DNA of 41,146 nucleotides from Opitutia bacterium (GCA_947461205.1 CANHJG010000037.1:1-41146); one strand, 5' to 3'. Positions 8,657 through 19,262 are shown, counted from the first letter of the stretch. Program-made: numbers and translations. The notes: generated by a model from the letters alone, not told the origin.

Positions 8657-11600
8657 TTAGTTTTGCGCGGGGTGAACGGCCGACTCCGGCGGCTGGATCC
8701 CGTCTGGAAATATTTGCCGCAGGACGCCCTCGAGGCCGGGGACGCCGAAGGGTTTCTGGAGGCGTACGGTCACCCCGAGGGCTGCGAGTTCCGCTTCGTC
8801 CTCAGCGGTGAACTTGCCGCTCATGGCGATGATGGGCAGGTCGGGGATCATTTTCCGCACCACCCGGACGAGCGTCGGCCCGTTCATGTGTGGCATCTGC
8901 AGGTCGGTGAGCATCGCCCGCACGTCCCCCCCGAGGTTCGCCAGCTTGAACAACGCGTCGGTGCCGTCGGTCGCGGTCACGACCTGAAACCCCAGGGACG
9001 TCAGCACGGTGGCGGTGACCTCCCGCACGATCGGTTCGTCGTCGACGACGAGCAGGGTGGCCCGATGAGTGAACGGTGAGCCGGGGGCCGGTGTGGGGGC
9101 CGCGGACGCTTCCGACGCGGCGAGCGGGGAGGCGGGGAAATGGAGCAAGAACGTGGTGCCTAGATCCGGGGTGGACTGGACGTCAAGGAAACCGCCGTGG
9201 CCGCGGACGATACCGAGGACCATGGCGAGCCCCAGACCGGTGCCCGCGCCGGGGGCCTTGGTCGTGAAAAAGGGATCGAAGATGCGATCGAGTATCGCGG
9301 CGGTCATCCCCGAGCCCGAATCGCTGACCTTCCAGCGGACATAGTTGCCTGGTTTGCAGTAACCGCGGCCGGTGTCCACCGCGGTCGTGAGGACGATATT
9401 GTCGGCCTCAAACCGCAGTTGGCCGCCGACGGGCATGGCATCGCGGGCATTGAGGCCGAGGTTGAGGAGGACCTGCTGCAATTGCGTCTCATCGCCGAGC
9501 AACGGCCAGCAATCCGCGGAAACCGACATGCTACAGCGGATTTCGCGCGGAAAGGTACTCGTGACGATGCGGACGATTTCGGTAAACATTTCGCGAGACG
9601 CGACGGGCAGGTGGGTACCGTCGGAGCCCCGGGCGAAGCTCATCAGCTGGCGCACCGTGGCGGCGGCGCGGGCCGTCGTGGCCCGCATGTTGTCCACCAA
9701 ACCCGTGCGCTCGGGAAACTGTTTTTTCAACAGGTCGAAACCGAGGAGGAGAGGGCCGAGGGCGTTGTTGAAGTCATGGGCGATCCCGCCGGTGAGCGTG
9801 CCGATGCTTTCGAGCCGCTGGGAGCGCAACTGAACGGCGCGCAGTTCTTTTTGGCCGCTGAGATCCCGGAAGATCGACCCGGAATGGGGGCGGCCGTTGC
9901 GGCCGGTGTAGAGGACCGAGGTGACTTCGGCCTCGAAGGTTTCTCCGCTCGAGCGGACGCAGCGGAGCTCGCCGATGAGCGATCCGGTGGCGTCGCGCTC
10001 TTTCATCGCCGGGTCCACCCGCGGATCAGTTTCATCGAACAAGCCGAGTCGGTGCCGGCCGATCAACTCGCGGGCCGAAAAACCAAAGAGCCGGTGGGCG
10101 GCCTCGTTCGCCTCCACGATCGTATTTTCATCCAACGCGCCGATGACCATCGCCTCTTTGCCGTTGAGGAAAAAGGAGGTGAACAGCTGCTCGGCGGATT
10201 TCAGGGCCCGCTCGGCTTTCTTCTGCGCAGTGACATCGTAGGCCGTGCCGAGGGTGCCATGGGGCGTTTCGTCGCCGCGGCCGAGCGGAGTGACCTTGAC
10301 GAGGAGTTCGACGCGGTCCCCGGACTTGGACCGGAGCACCAGCTCTCCGGTGGTGGCCTGGCACCCGGGCTGAACCTCGGTAAAAAGGCCGGAGTCGGCG
10401 GGAGGGACCGAGGGGTCGAAAAAATCGGTCGGCAGCCGCCCCAGCATCTCCGCCATCGGGTAGCCGAGCGTGCGTTCCCAGGCGGAATTGAGGAAGACGA
10501 AACGCCCGCGGGCGTCGCACTGAAAGATCAAGTCGTGGGAGGTCTCGACGAGATTCGCGTAGAGGGCCTCCGATTGACGCAACGCCCACTCGGCCTCGCG
10601 GACCGCCGTGATCTCGTGAAACGTCGTGAAGGTGGTGCCGGCCGGCGCGAAGTCGGGGCTGCGCACGGCACTCACGTCGACCTGGAACCAGCGGGTGCGG
10701 CCGGAGCGCGGATCGACGACACCCACGGTGCGATTGCGCACATCCTTTCCGGACCCGAGGGATTCCTCCACCGCCCATTTGCCCAAGGGGATCGGCTGGC
10801 GGTTTTCATCGAAGGGACGCCAGTGCAGCGAGGTCGGCAGGGCGCCGGCCTGCAACTCCGCTCGCCCCAAACCGGTCAGCTCCTCCGCCGCAGGGTTGGC
10901 GTCGGTGATCCGACCGGCGGAACTGAAGACGAACACGCCCTGGGTCATGGTTTCGAAGAGCGTGCGGTATTTTTCTTCGCTGCCGCGGAGTTGATCCTCC
11001 AGGGCGCGCAAGGCAGTGATGTCGGTGAGCGATCCGATGTAACCGGTCACCGGTCCGGTGCCGTCCCGCCAGGGGACCAGCGATCCCAGCACCCAGCGGA
11101 GGGATCCGTCGCGATGCTGCACCCGATAGGTTTGGGGGGCGGTGAGGCCGGAGGTTTCAGGGACGTTCCAGTCCCGGGTGAAGCGTTCGCGGTCCGGCGG
11201 GTAAATCGATTGCCGCCAAGTCAGGCCCAAGGCCTCGGCTTCGCTCACGCCGGTGAGCTGGCTCCAGGCCTGATTCACCCATAGACATTCCTCCCGTGCG
11301 TTGATCCAAAAAATGCCGACGGGCGCGACGGTCGCCATGGCGCGCAGGTGCGTATCGGCCAGTGGGAGCTGATCGAGGGTTTTATTGAGCGCCTTCGCCA
11401 CCCGTCCCAATTCGGCTCCGCCCAAGTCCGGCAGGCGGGTTGCGGTGTGACCGTCGTTGATTGCTCGCAAACCGGCGATGATCTGCCGGGCTGGTGTGAT
11501 GACGTGCCGCCGGGTCAGCCAGACCGCGAGGCCAAACACCACCAGCAGCCGGGCCGCGCTCGCCCCGTCGAGCCAGTAGGCCGGAGGTGCGGAACCCGCG

Positions 11601-12127
11601 GCGCCCCGGTACACCCCGTCGGTCCGCAAATAGAGGGCCGCCGCGGCGGCCTGACCGCCGCGTTCGACTTTTTCCCAAGGCAGCCGAACGGGGACCACAC
11701 CCTCCATGGCATCGCCGCGATCACGATACGAAACATGGCGGGAGCGCGCAAAAGCCTGCAGGCTATCGACGGCCGCCAGATCGGTGGCGAGACCCAGATC
11801 GCGGCCGAGCTCTTCGGGGCGGGAACTAACGAGAATGGTCCGGGAGTCGACGTCGGCCAGCACGAGGGACTGGATGCCTTTTTGGCGGGCGAGGGCGGCG
11901 ACAGCGCGCGCCGCCCCGTCTTGGGTGTCCACGCTTTCGAAGGCAGTGGCCAGCGTGGACAGCGTCCGTTCAAGCTCGAAGAGGGCTTCGGCCTTCACGG
12001 CTTCCTGCAGCCGATCGTTGAGCAGCCGGCGCTCGATGACCGAGAGACCGAAGCCGAGCAGCAACACGGGTAGGATCACCAACCCGAGGAGGGAGGAGCG
12101 GCACCGGTTGAAAAAGGCTGTGAGCAT
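8657..12127 (-). CDS. Membrane hybrid histidine kinase (sensor-HAMP-4xPAS-HisKA-HATPase-REC)
   Basis: 1156 aa from the ATG at 12127; a GTG 12 codons upstream is the alternative. Membrane helices lie near residues 13-31 and 190-207 and enclose a periplasmic sensor of about 160 aa. A HAMP-like linker (208-258) and four PAS domains follow (about 265-375, 385-510, 522-640, 645-758). HisKA carries 'GGIAHDFNN' with His784. The HATPase has the N-box 'NLGLNARDAM' (Asn893), 'DSGSGM' and 'GTGLGLA'. The C-terminal REC has Asp1075 in 'LTDLQMPHMNG' and Lys1125. It should autophosphorylate on His and pass phosphate to its own receiver. It lies 5 bp after the small exported ORF and 14 bp before the lone receiver, so co-transcription is likely. 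Ligands are unknown. Confidence 0.93.
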   Translation of the reverse strand: MLTAFFNRCRSSLLGLVILPVLLLGFGLSVIERRLLNDRLQEAVKAEALFELERTLSTLATAFESVDTQDGAARAVAALARQKGIQSLVLADVDSRTILVSSRPEELGRDLGLATDLAAVDSLQAFARSRHVSYRDRGDAMEGVVPVRLPWEKVERGGQAAAAALYLRTDGVYRGAAGSAPPAYWLDGASAARLLVVFGLAVWLTRRHVITPARQIIAGLRAINDGHTATRLPDLGGAELGRVAKALNKTLDQLPLADTHLRAMATVAPVGIFWINAREECLWVNQAWSQLTGVSEAEALGLTWRQSIYPPDRERFTRDWNVPETSGLTAPQTYRVQHRDGSLRWVLGSLVPWRDGTGPVTGYIGSLTDITALRALEDQLRGSEEKYRTLFETMTQGVFVFSSAGRITDANPAAEELTGLGRAELQAGALPTSLHWRPFDENRQPIPLGKWAVEESLGSGKDVRNRTVGVVDPRSGRTRWFQVDVSAVRSPDFAPAGTTFTTFHEITAVREAEWALRQSEALYANLVETSHDLIFQCDARGRFVFLNSAWERTLGYPMAEMLGRLPTDFFDPSVPPADSGLFTEVQPGCQATTGELVLRSKSGDRVELLVKVTPLGRGDETPHGTLGTAYDVTAQKKAERALKSAEQLFTSFFLNGKEAMVIGALDENTIVEANEAAHRLFGFSARELIGRHRLGLFDETDPRVDPAMKERDATGSLIGELRCVRSSGETFEAEVTSVLYTGRNGRPHSGSIFRDLSGQKELRAVQLRSQRLESIGTLTGGIAHDFNNALGPLLLGFDLLKKQFPERTGLVDNMRATTARAAATVRQLMSFARGSDGTHLPVASREMFTEIVRIVTSTFPREIRCSMSVSADCWPLLGDETQLQQVLLNLGLNARDAMPVGGQLRFEADNIVLTTAVDTGRGYCKPGNYVRWKVSDSGSGMTAAILDRIFDPFFTTKAPGAGTGLGLAMVLGIVRGHGGFLDVQSTPDLGTTFLLHFPASPLAASEASAAPTPAPGSPFTHRATLLVVDDEPIVREVTATVLTSLGFQVVTATDGTDALFKLANLGGDVRAMLTDLQMPHMNGPTLVRVVRKMIPDLPIIAMSGKFTAEDEAELAALGVTVRLQKPFGVPGLEGVLRQIFPDGIQPPESAVHPAQN

Positions 12128-12132
12128 CGGGT

Positions 12133-12384
12133 TTAGGTCGCGGACGGGATTGGCGGGACCCACGGGGAGTCGGGTCCGACGCCCCCGACAGGCGGCTGGG
12201 ACGGACGACCGAAGTCAAGCCAGCTGGTCCCGGTGCCGGGGCGGGCGATTGTGCGGCTGTCGGCGGCGATTCCGCCCTGGCACTCCGCGGGCCCGCGCGC
12301 GCCGACGCCTGCGCTGGCCGCGAGGGAGCCGAGCGTGAGGAGGGCCGCCGCCGCCCCGCCGGACCAGCGAGAGGCGGTCTTCAT
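12133..12384 (-). CDS. Small exported protein, unknown function
   Basis: 83 aa from the ATG at 12384, which overlaps the TGA of the upstream hybrid kinase (ATGA, 12381-12384). Its TAA ends 5 bp before the ATG of the next kinase, so it fits the operon exactly. The N-terminus 'MKTASRWSGGAAAALLTLGS' followed by 'LAASAGVGA' reads as a signal peptide cleaved near residue 28. The mature part is about 55 aa, Gly/Pro-rich, with one Cys. I recognise no family. It could be a periplasmic partner of the neighbouring sensor, or a truncated exported protein. The perfect junctions argue for a real gene; the short, low-complexity mature part argues against. Confidence 0.45.
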   Translation of the reverse strand: MKTASRWSGGAAAALLTLGSLAASAGVGARGPAECQGGIAADSRTIARPGTGTSWLDFGRPSQPPVGGVGPDSPWVPPIPSAT

Positions 12385-15300
12385 GGCGGGGGAACGAAGC
12401 ACAACGCGCTCCGCAAAGCGCGGAATAGGTCGGCCTGCACAAACGGCTTTTCGATGACGGCCACCACGCCGCTGGCCTTGAAGGCGCTCACGTCTTTCGG
12501 CGTCAGCGTGCCGCTCGCGACGATGACGCCGGCGGCGGGCAGCATCCGTTGCAGCGCTTTGACGAGCTGGTGGCCGTCCAAATGCGGCATGTGCAGGTCG
12601 GAGATGACCACCCGCACCACCCCGGGGTTGTCGGCGACTTTCATCAGGGCATCGGCGCCGTCCGACGCGAGGATGACGCGGAAGTTTCGCAGGCGGAGGA
12701 CCTCCGCGGTGATATCGCGCACGGACGGCTCGTCGTCGACGACGAGGATGGTTTCGCCGTCGCCGTGCAGGGTGGAACCGTCGAGGTCGAACGGCGAGTT
12801 CGTCGCGGATGAGGCGGCGACGGCCGGCAGATAGACGTGAAAGCAGCTGCCCTGGCGGGGGACGGACTCGACGTGCAGGAATCCGCCGTGGCTGCGGACG
12901 ATGCCGAGCACGGTGGACAGGCCCAGCCCGGTGCCCTTATCCGGTCCCTTGGTCGTGAAGAAGGGGTCGAAGATCCGCTCGATCACCTCCGGGGCCATCC
13001 CTTCTCCCGTGTCCGCGACGAGCCATTCGAGGAAGCGCCCCGCCTTGGCATCGACGAAGTTGCCCGCAAAGGTCGCATCGATTTTGCTGTTACGCATCGA
13101 CAGGGAAAGCGTGCCGCCGTGGGGCATCGCGTCGCGGGCGTTGACGCACAGGTTGAGCAGAACTTGGTGCAGCTGGGTCGCGTCGGCGCTGACGGGCCAG
13201 GGGTCGGGCACGAAATCGGTGGTGACGGTGATATTTTTGGGGAAGGTCCCCCGGGCAATCCCGGCGATTTCATCGAGGAGCTTCGTCGGAGTGAGCGTCC
13301 GGCGCTGGCCCTCCGACCCGCGGGCGAAGGTGAGGAGTTGCTTGACCATCGCCGCGCCGCGCTGGGCGCACCGCTCGATCGTATTGATGGTAGGGGAGCT
13401 CTCCGGGTTTCGGGCGCGCAACAGCTCGAGCCCCATCAAAATTGGCGCCAGCGAATTATTGAGGTCGTGGGCCACGCCGCCCGAGAGCGTGCCGATGCTT
13501 TCCATCCGTTGGGCCCGGAGGTCGAGGCGCTGGTGCAGTTCGCGGGTGGTGGTGTCGGTGATTTGTACGAGTACGCCACCGTCGCCGTCGCCATCAAAGG
13601 CCCGCAAGGCGATCTCCCCGAAGAATTCCGAACCGTCCTCGCGTTTGCAGTGCAGGAGCACCGGGGGGCCCGCCGTGGGTGCGAAGGCCAGCGGAGGAAA
13701 GACCGCCGCGTCGGGCAGCAGCGCCCGGTCGACCAGCACGTCCTGCAGGCGTCGGCCGACGATGGCGGGCCCGGGGCCCTCGAGCAGCTCGGCGGCGCGG
13801 TGGTTCGCCAGCACGATCTGCCCCTGGGCGTCCAAGACGACCAAACCGGCGTGGGCGTTTTCAAACACCTGCTTGAACTGCCGATGGCTGCGCAGGAGGC
13901 TGGCTTCGCTTTCCTTACGTTCGGTGATATCGCGGATCGTGCCGGAGATACTCGCGGCGGTTCCGTCCGCTCCCAGGGTGGGGTGGCCGCGGATTTCGGC
14001 CCACCGGATCGTGCCATCCGGACGCACGATGCGCGCTTCAACTTCGTAGGCCTGCCTCTGCGCCAACGCGTCGACCAAGATTTTGCCGTAGCGTTCAGAG
14101 TCGGCCGGATGAAGGGAGGACCAAAAAGCTTTCTGGCTAGGCTCGAAATCGCGGCGGTCCCGGCCGAAAATGACGAGAGCCTGATCGGAGCATTGGAGCG
14201 TATCCGAGGCCAAATCGATCGCCCAACTGCCGATATTGCCGATGCGTTGGGCATCGCCGAGGTGGGTGGCGAGCCGCTCCAGGTCGTTCTGGGCCTTCTT
14301 CCGGGCGCTGATGTCGCGGAGGAAGCTGCTGAACTGCCGGGTTCCGCCCACCAGAATGGGACTCACACTGAGTTCGACCGGGATCAGGCGGCCGTCGCGG
14401 CACAGCGCGGTCAGTTCGAGGCGCTGGCCCAACATCCTGCTCGTGCCGGTGGACAGATAGCGGTTCATCCCACGCGTATGGGCGTCGCGCAGGGCGGGCG
14501 GTATGATCACGTCCGCCAGCGTCCGGCCGAGGGTCTCGGCCGCGGGCCAGCCAAACAGGGTTTCGGCCTGGCGGTTCCAAGCGCTGATCCGGCCGGTCGC
14601 ATCCATCGTGATCGCCGCGTCCAAGGCGGTGTCGACGACTTGCCGCACGTGCTCGTCGCTGTCGCGCACGTGCGCCTGCGCGGTCTGCAGTTCGGTTACC
14701 TTGCGGCGCAACAGGGCCAACCCGGAGCCGCCCGCGAGCAACAGCCCGAGGAGACCGCCGCATTCTGCGAACCACGTGCGGCGCGCCTGACGCCCGGCCT
14801 TGAGCCAGTCGGCCGCCGGGAAAACGACTCCGAGCACACCATCCAACGTGCCCTCCGGCCGGCGTAACGGTACCCAGGCTCTGACCCACTCGCCCCATTC
14901 ATCGGAGTAAGCGGCCTGCTCAAAGTTGGCCGTCCCGGCCAGCGCGAGCTCGAGCCCCTGGTCGACCGGGTGATAAATCCTTCCGATCGGGGTGCGCTGC
15001 TCGTGCTCCCCCTCGAACCGGCCGTTGCGGTCGTAGTCGGTTTCGGCATGGACGATGATCACGACTTTGCCGTCGGGCCCAGTCCGCAGGGTGTAGAGAT
15101 CGCGGACCATCGGCGATTTTTTCAAAAGGCGGATCTGAGCCTCGATCAGCCGGAGGTAGCCGGGGTCGTCGGGGGGCGTCGCCACGGTGATGCGACTGTG
15201 CCCAATTTGCTCCATGATGTCGGCGAAGACCGGGGCCATCACGCCCATTTTCCGGGAAATTTCCTGTTGGGCCCGGTCGGCGGCGATGTTGGCGGGCCAC

Positions 15301-15470
15301 CACGCGAGGCCGAGCAGGAGGCCGACGACCGTCCAAACGGACCCCGCGAGTGCACAGCCACGGCGGCGCCGCAGCGTCACCTCGACCGCGACGAGGAGCG
15401 TAAGAGCGACCAGCAAAAAAAACAGATAGTCGGACTGCGCAGCGAGGAGCGATTTCACGTCGAGGAGCAT
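12381..15470 (-). CDS. Membrane hybrid histidine kinase (periplasmic sensor-3xPAS-HisKA-HATPase-REC)
   Basis: 1029 aa. Two helices (about 15-33 and 41-59), a periplasmic segment of about 170 aa and a third helix (234-254) form the input. The segment 'VRDLYTLRTGPDGKVVIIVHAE' and the closing 'DGVLGVVFPAADW' resemble a Cache-type extracellular sensor. Three PAS domains follow (about 275-390, 400-517, 528-645). HisKA has 'GGVAHDLNN' (His668), the HATPase has Asn776, 'DTGEGM' and 'GTGLGL', and REC has Asp958 in 'ISDLHMPHLDG' and Lys1008. It should be a sensor kinase with an internal receiver. Its stop overlaps the start of the small exported ORF. Its C-terminal core is closely similar to those of the two other hybrid kinases in the block. 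Confidence 0.93.
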   Translation of the reverse strand: MLLDVKSLLAAQSDYLFFLLVALTLLVAVEVTLRRRRGCALAGSVWTVVGLLLGLAWWPANIAADRAQQEISRKMGVMAPVFADIMEQIGHSRITVATPPDDPGYLRLIEAQIRLLKKSPMVRDLYTLRTGPDGKVVIIVHAETDYDRNGRFEGEHEQRTPIGRIYHPVDQGLELALAGTANFEQAAYSDEWGEWVRAWVPLRRPEGTLDGVLGVVFPAADWLKAGRQARRTWFAECGGLLGLLLAGGSGLALLRRKVTELQTAQAHVRDSDEHVRQVVDTALDAAITMDATGRISAWNRQAETLFGWPAAETLGRTLADVIIPPALRDAHTRGMNRYLSTGTSRMLGQRLELTALCRDGRLIPVELSVSPILVGGTRQFSSFLRDISARKKAQNDLERLATHLGDAQRIGNIGSWAIDLASDTLQCSDQALVIFGRDRRDFEPSQKAFWSSLHPADSERYGKILVDALAQRQAYEVEARIVRPDGTIRWAEIRGHPTLGADGTAASISGTIRDITERKESEASLLRSHRQFKQVFENAHAGLVVLDAQGQIVLANHRAAELLEGPGPAIVGRRLQDVLVDRALLPDAAVFPPLAFAPTAGPPVLLHCKREDGSEFFGEIALRAFDGDGDGGVLVQITDTTTRELHQRLDLRAQRMESIGTLSGGVAHDLNNSLAPILMGLELLRARNPESSPTINTIERCAQRGAAMVKQLLTFARGSEGQRRTLTPTKLLDEIAGIARGTFPKNITVTTDFVPDPWPVSADATQLHQVLLNLCVNARDAMPHGGTLSLSMRNSKIDATFAGNFVDAKAGRFLEWLVADTGEGMAPEVIERIFDPFFTTKGPDKGTGLGLSTVLGIVRSHGGFLHVESVPRQGSCFHVYLPAVAASSATNSPFDLDGSTLHGDGETILVVDDEPSVRDITAEVLRLRNFRVILASDGADALMKVADNPGVVRVVISDLHMPHLDGHQLVKALQRMLPAAGVIVASGTLTPKDVSAFKASGVVAVIEKPFVQADLFRALRSALCFVPPP

Positions 15471-15570
15471 CGCGGGTCTACTCGAACACGGGCGGAGGCG
15501 GCGAGCGGGGGAACACCGCGCGACCCCGCCGGAGCGGCGGGCGCGGGCCGGAAAAATCGAGGAGAGGCGC

Positions 15571-18500
15571 TCATGGCCGGGGCGCGCCCATCAGCTTGCG
15601 AATCGCGGCGATAAACGTCAGTTCGTCGAAGGGCTTATGAAGCACCGCGACCACGCCCAGGGCCTCCAGTTCATGGGCTTGTTTTTCGTCGACCCGCCCG
15701 CTGCAGACCAGCACGGGAATGCCCGGCAGCATGTGCTTGAGCGTCCGCACCAGTTTGAGCCCGTCCATGTGCGGCATGTTCAGATCGGTGACGACGCCGC
15801 GCAGCACCGCGCGGTTTTCCACGACGCGGATCAGGGCATCGGTTCCGTCGTTGGCCGTGATCACGTGAAAGTTCAGCTCCCGCAAGACGGCGGTCGAGAC
15901 TTCCCGGACGGACTGTTCGTCGTCGACGAGCAAAATGGTACTGCCCTGGCCGTCGAGCGGGGCGGCCGCAATTACGGGGCGGACGGGGGCGGCTGGGCTC
16001 CGCTCCAGCGCGGTCGGCAAGAACACGGAGAAGATTGTCCGCTGCCCGGGAGAGGACGCCACCCGCACAAACCCGCCGTGACTGCGGACAATGCCGGCGA
16101 CGGTGGAAAGCCCGAGGCCAGTGCCCTTGTCCGGACTTTTGGTGGAGAAGAAGGGATCGAAGATCCGGTCCAGGACCGCCGGGGGAATACCCTCGCCCGA
16201 ATCCGCCACCTGCCAAACCACATAGTCGCCCGGTTTGGCCTCAGGGATGGTGCTGGCATAGGTTTGGTCGACGTGGCGGGTGGAGGCATCCAGTTCGAGG
16301 GTCCCGCCGTCGGGCATGGCATCACGGGCGTTGACGCAGAGATTGAGCAGCACTTGGTGCAACTGGGTTTCGTCCCCGAAGACGGGGGGAATATCCGGGG
16401 GGCAGGTGACCCGCAGGATGATGGTCCGCGCGAAGGTCGACTCGATGAGCGTCGCGAGATTGCTGAACAGCTGCAGCGTGGCGAGGGCGGTTCGCTCGCC
16501 CTCGATCCCTTTCGCGAAGGTGAGGAGTTGCCGAATCATGTTGGCGCCGTGCTGGGCACTGGCCTGCATGCCGGAAATGATCCGATCCTCCTTGGGATAT
16601 TTTTTGCGCAGCAGATGTGCGCCGAGCGAGATGGGCGCGAGGGCATTGTTCAGGTCGTGGGCGACGCCGCTGGCAAGGGTGCCGAGGCTCTCCATCCGTT
16701 GGCGGCGCAGAACGGCCTGTTCGGCGTTTTTCCGTTCGGTGATGTCCTCAGCCAATCCGGTGTGGCGCCAGACGCGGCCGGCGGCATCTTTGACGGGAAA
16801 CGAACGGTCCCGCACCCACCGGATCAGCCCGTTGACATGGACGATGCGATATTCGATGTCCGTCGCCTCGGACGAGCGATGGGCCAGAGAGTCCCGGACG
16901 CGGGCCTGATCGTCGGGATGAACCGCGTCCAGCCACGTCGAGCGCATCTGCAGGAGGGCCTCGGCGGTCCGGCCGAACAGCACTGCAAAGACGGGAGAGA
17001 CGTAGACGAAATCGCCGCTGGGCGACTCGACGATGTAGAAAATTTCCTGGATGTTTTCCGCGAGCTGGCGGAACCGGCCTTCGGATTCGCGGAGCGCCGC
17101 GGTGCGCGAATCGACCAGTTCTTCCAGATGCGCCCGCAGTTCTTGCTCGGCGGCCTCGGCCCCGCGCCGTTTGTCCTGTTCGAACGCGAGCATGATGGCG
17201 CCCCCGAGCGATTGAGCGAATTTCACCTCGTCCACTGTCCAGGCGGGCTGGGCGGCCGTGCGGGTGAAGACCAGCCCGCCGATCGGCCGGCCGTCGAATT
17301 GGAGCTGCGCACCCAGCAGGGCATGGGTCGAGCCGGGCGCGAGGGGTGAACCGGCGATGCCGGCGGTGCAGGGATCAACGACGATGTCGTCGACCCGCAG
17401 AACCGGCCCGGCGCAGAGGGCTGCCCAAAACTGCGGGAAGCGCTGCACCGGCAGCTGGGTTCCCGGCACCGCGGCAGGGCCTTCGACATGACAGCCGGCG
17501 AGGAGGGCCATCTGATCACGCAGTGGGTCGCCAAACCAGAGGGTCGTCGACGCGACATCTAAGGCGGTGGTCGCCAGTTCACTGGCAGAACGAATAAAGT
17601 CCTCGAAGGCGACGGAGGCCCGGTCATGTAACGCCAGCAGCACCCCTTGATGGCGAAGCGTCCGCTCCTGAAACGCGCGGATCGTCGCGTCCTTCGTCAC
17701 CTCGTCCGTGATGTCCCGCATGACGCCGACGAGTTGCCGCGCGGCGGCGCCCTCGGCCGCACCGAGGCGAACGTCATCCTGCGCCCAGCGCCACGCGCCG
17801 TCCTTGCGGCGAAAGCGATAGCGCTGGGTACAGCTGCCCGTGGCCGCGGTCTGGGTCAGGCCGTCCTGCACGCGGGCCCAGTCATCGGGATGGATCTGAT
17901 CCGCCCAGAAACCCGGCTGGGCAAACTGCGCGGACTCATAGCCCACCACCAACTTGGAACTGGGGCTGACAAAGGTGGCGGCAAAGGGCGGTTCGGCCGC
18001 ACAGGCGAAGATCACCGCGTTGCTCACCGAGAGGAGGTCCGACAGACGCTGGTCCGCGAGGCGGGCCGCGGACTCCGCGAGGGCGCGGTCCGTAATGTTG
18101 CGAAAGATCCCCCGGGTGGAGATCATCTTCCCGTCCTCACGTCGGACCGTCACCCGGCCCTCCAGCGAGACGGCGCGGCCCTCTTTGGTCCGCAGCTTCA
18201 ACTGGACCAAGCCGACGTCTTGTCCGGCGAGCACCTGCGCAAAGAGGGTCTGGCAATCGGCCGTGCTGGCCGGATCGACCACCGCGAAGAGGTTCAGTTG
18301 CCCGACCTCTTCGAGCGGGTAGCCGAGCGTCTCGCGCCAAGCCCGGTTCACGAAAAGGAGCTGCCCGTCGGGCGCCACGCTCTGGATGAGATCGGTAGTC
18401 CCGTCGAACAGATCCCGCAGGCGGGCCTCGCTTTCCCGGAGTTGGCGAAGCAGGCGCCGCTCCGTGAGCGCGCTGTCGATCTGCTGGGGCAGGCGGCGGA

Positions 18501-18846
18501 GATAGGCGCGCTGCAGGTCCTTGATCAGATAGTCCCGCATTCCGACCCGCAAGGCGCGGGCGGCCGTATCCTCGTCGCCGGCCCCGGTAGCCAAAATCAC
18601 GATCTGATCGCCCCAGTCTTCGCGGGTGGTGAACAAATCGAAGGCCGTGCCGTCGGGGAGTTGGTGATCAGTGAAAATGATGTCGAAGGCAGTCGCGGCC
18701 AACTGCCGGCGGGCCTCGCTGAGATTCAACGCCATCGTGACGTCGTAGGGGAGGTTCCGGTCCCGCACGAAACGCGTGAATTCCTGGCGATCGATGGCGT
18801 CGTCCTCAATGAGCAGCAGGCGGATCCGGGGTGAGGTGGTGGGCAT
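15571..18846 (-). CDS. Cytosolic hybrid histidine kinase (REC-PAS-PAS-GAF-PAS-HisKA-HATPase-REC)
   Basis: 1091 aa from the ATG at 18846; a TTG 10 codons upstream is less likely because the ATG overlaps the TGA of the upstream receiver gene (TGATG). No membrane helix is seen. REC1 (about 6-125) has Asp60 in '[11 protein letters not shown]'. Two PAS domains (145-255, 270-385), a GAF-like domain (400-565) and another PAS (590-710) follow. HisKA has 'SGVAHDLNN' (His730), the HATPase has Asn839, 'DSGEGI' and 'GTGLGLS', and REC2 has Asp1021 in '[11 protein letters not shown]' and Lys1071. With receivers at both ends it can both take in and hand on phosphate, a natural hub for a relay. The upstream receiver gene is translationally coupled to it. 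Confidence 0.93.
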   Translation of the reverse strand: MPTTSPRIRLLLIEDDAIDRQEFTRFVRDRNLPYDVTMALNLSEARRQLAATAFDIIFTDHQLPDGTAFDLFTTREDWGDQIVILATGAGDEDTAARALRVGMRDYLIKDLQRAYLRRLPQQIDSALTERRLLRQLRESEARLRDLFDGTTDLIQSVAPDGQLLFVNRAWRETLGYPLEEVGQLNLFAVVDPASTADCQTLFAQVLAGQDVGLVQLKLRTKEGRAVSLEGRVTVRREDGKMISTRGIFRNITDRALAESAARLADQRLSDLLSVSNAVIFACAAEPPFAATFVSPSSKLVVGYESAQFAQPGFWADQIHPDDWARVQDGLTQTAATGSCTQRYRFRRKDGAWRWAQDDVRLGAAEGAAARQLVGVMRDITDEVTKDATIRAFQERTLRHQGVLLALHDRASVAFEDFIRSASELATTALDVASTTLWFGDPLRDQMALLAGCHVEGPAAVPGTQLPVQRFPQFWAALCAGPVLRVDDIVVDPCTAGIAGSPLAPGSTHALLGAQLQFDGRPIGGLVFTRTAAQPAWTVDEVKFAQSLGGAIMLAFEQDKRRGAEAAEQELRAHLEELVDSRTAALRESEGRFRQLAENIQEIFYIVESPSGDFVYVSPVFAVLFGRTAEALLQMRSTWLDAVHPDDQARVRDSLAHRSSEATDIEYRIVHVNGLIRWVRDRSFPVKDAAGRVWRHTGLAEDITERKNAEQAVLRRQRMESLGTLASGVAHDLNNALAPISLGAHLLRKKYPKEDRIISGMQASAQHGANMIRQLLTFAKGIEGERTALATLQLFSNLATLIESTFARTIILRVTCPPDIPPVFGDETQLHQVLLNLCVNARDAMPDGGTLELDASTRHVDQTYASTIPEAKPGDYVVWQVADSGEGIPPAVLDRIFDPFFSTKSPDKGTGLGLSTVAGIVRSHGGFVRVASSPGQRTIFSVFLPTALERSPAAPVRPVIAAAPLDGQGSTILLVDDEQSVREVSTAVLRELNFHVITANDGTDALIRVVENRAVLRGVVTDLNMPHMDGLKLVRTLKHMLPGIPVLVCSGRVDEKQAHELEALGVVAVLHKPFDELTFIAAIRKLMGAPRP

Positions 18847-19262
18847 CAGAGGGGGGGCGTTTCGCTTCGCATCCAATAATCGCGGACGGTGCGCATCACC
18901 TCGACGAACTGGGGGTAGTCGACGGGTTTGACCATATAGCCGGCGGCACTGTGGCCGAAGGCGCGCAACCGGTCGCGATCCTCCTGCGAGGTGGTGAGCA
19001 CGACGACGGGCATCGCCCGGAGGAGCTCATCTGCCTTGATGACGGCGAGGAATTCCGTGCCGTTCATCCGCGGCATGTTCAGGTCGAGCAAAATGAGCAT
19101 CGGGCGCGGGTTGGCCGGATCCCGGAGGAAGGTCAGCGCTTTTTCACCGTCGGTGACGTGATGAAGCGGATTCGTCGAACCCAGATCGCGCAGGGCCCGC
19201 ATGACGGTCATGGCGTCGATGCGGTCGTCCTCGACATGGAGAATGTGGTGGTGGGAGTTCAA
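18846..19262 (-). CDS. Rcp1-like single-domain response regulator
   Basis: A 138-aa receiver without output domain. 'ILHVEDDRIDAM' carries the acidic pair, Asp60 in 'LILLDLNMPRMNG' is the phosphoacceptor, 'VVVLTTS' the switch Thr, and 'MVKPVD' the conserved Lys. The slightly extended beta4-alpha4 region ('SQEDRDRLRAFGHSAAGYMVKP') is typical of Rcp1-type receivers that serve phytochrome-like kinases. It starts 20 bp after the GAF-GAF-PAS kinase gene, which fits that pairing, and its stop overlaps the start of the next hybrid kinase by one base. Confidence 0.93.
   Translation of the reverse strand: MNSHHHILHVEDDRIDAMTVMRALRDLGSTNPLHHVTDGEKALTFLRDPANPRPMLILLDLNMPRMNGTEFLAVIKADELLRAMPVVVLTTSQEDRDRLRAFGHSAAGYMVKPVDYPQFVEVMRTVRDYWMRSETPPL

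Noticed and set aside
9197-11284. Long plus-strand open frame of 695 codons
   Set aside because: It is the antisense shadow of the hybrid kinase gene at 8657-12127. GC-rich codon usage leaves antisense frames open; there are no recognisable domains.
12837-14867. Long plus-strand open frame of 676 codons
   Set aside because: Antisense shadow of the hybrid kinase gene at 12381-15470; composition and lack of domains argue against coding.
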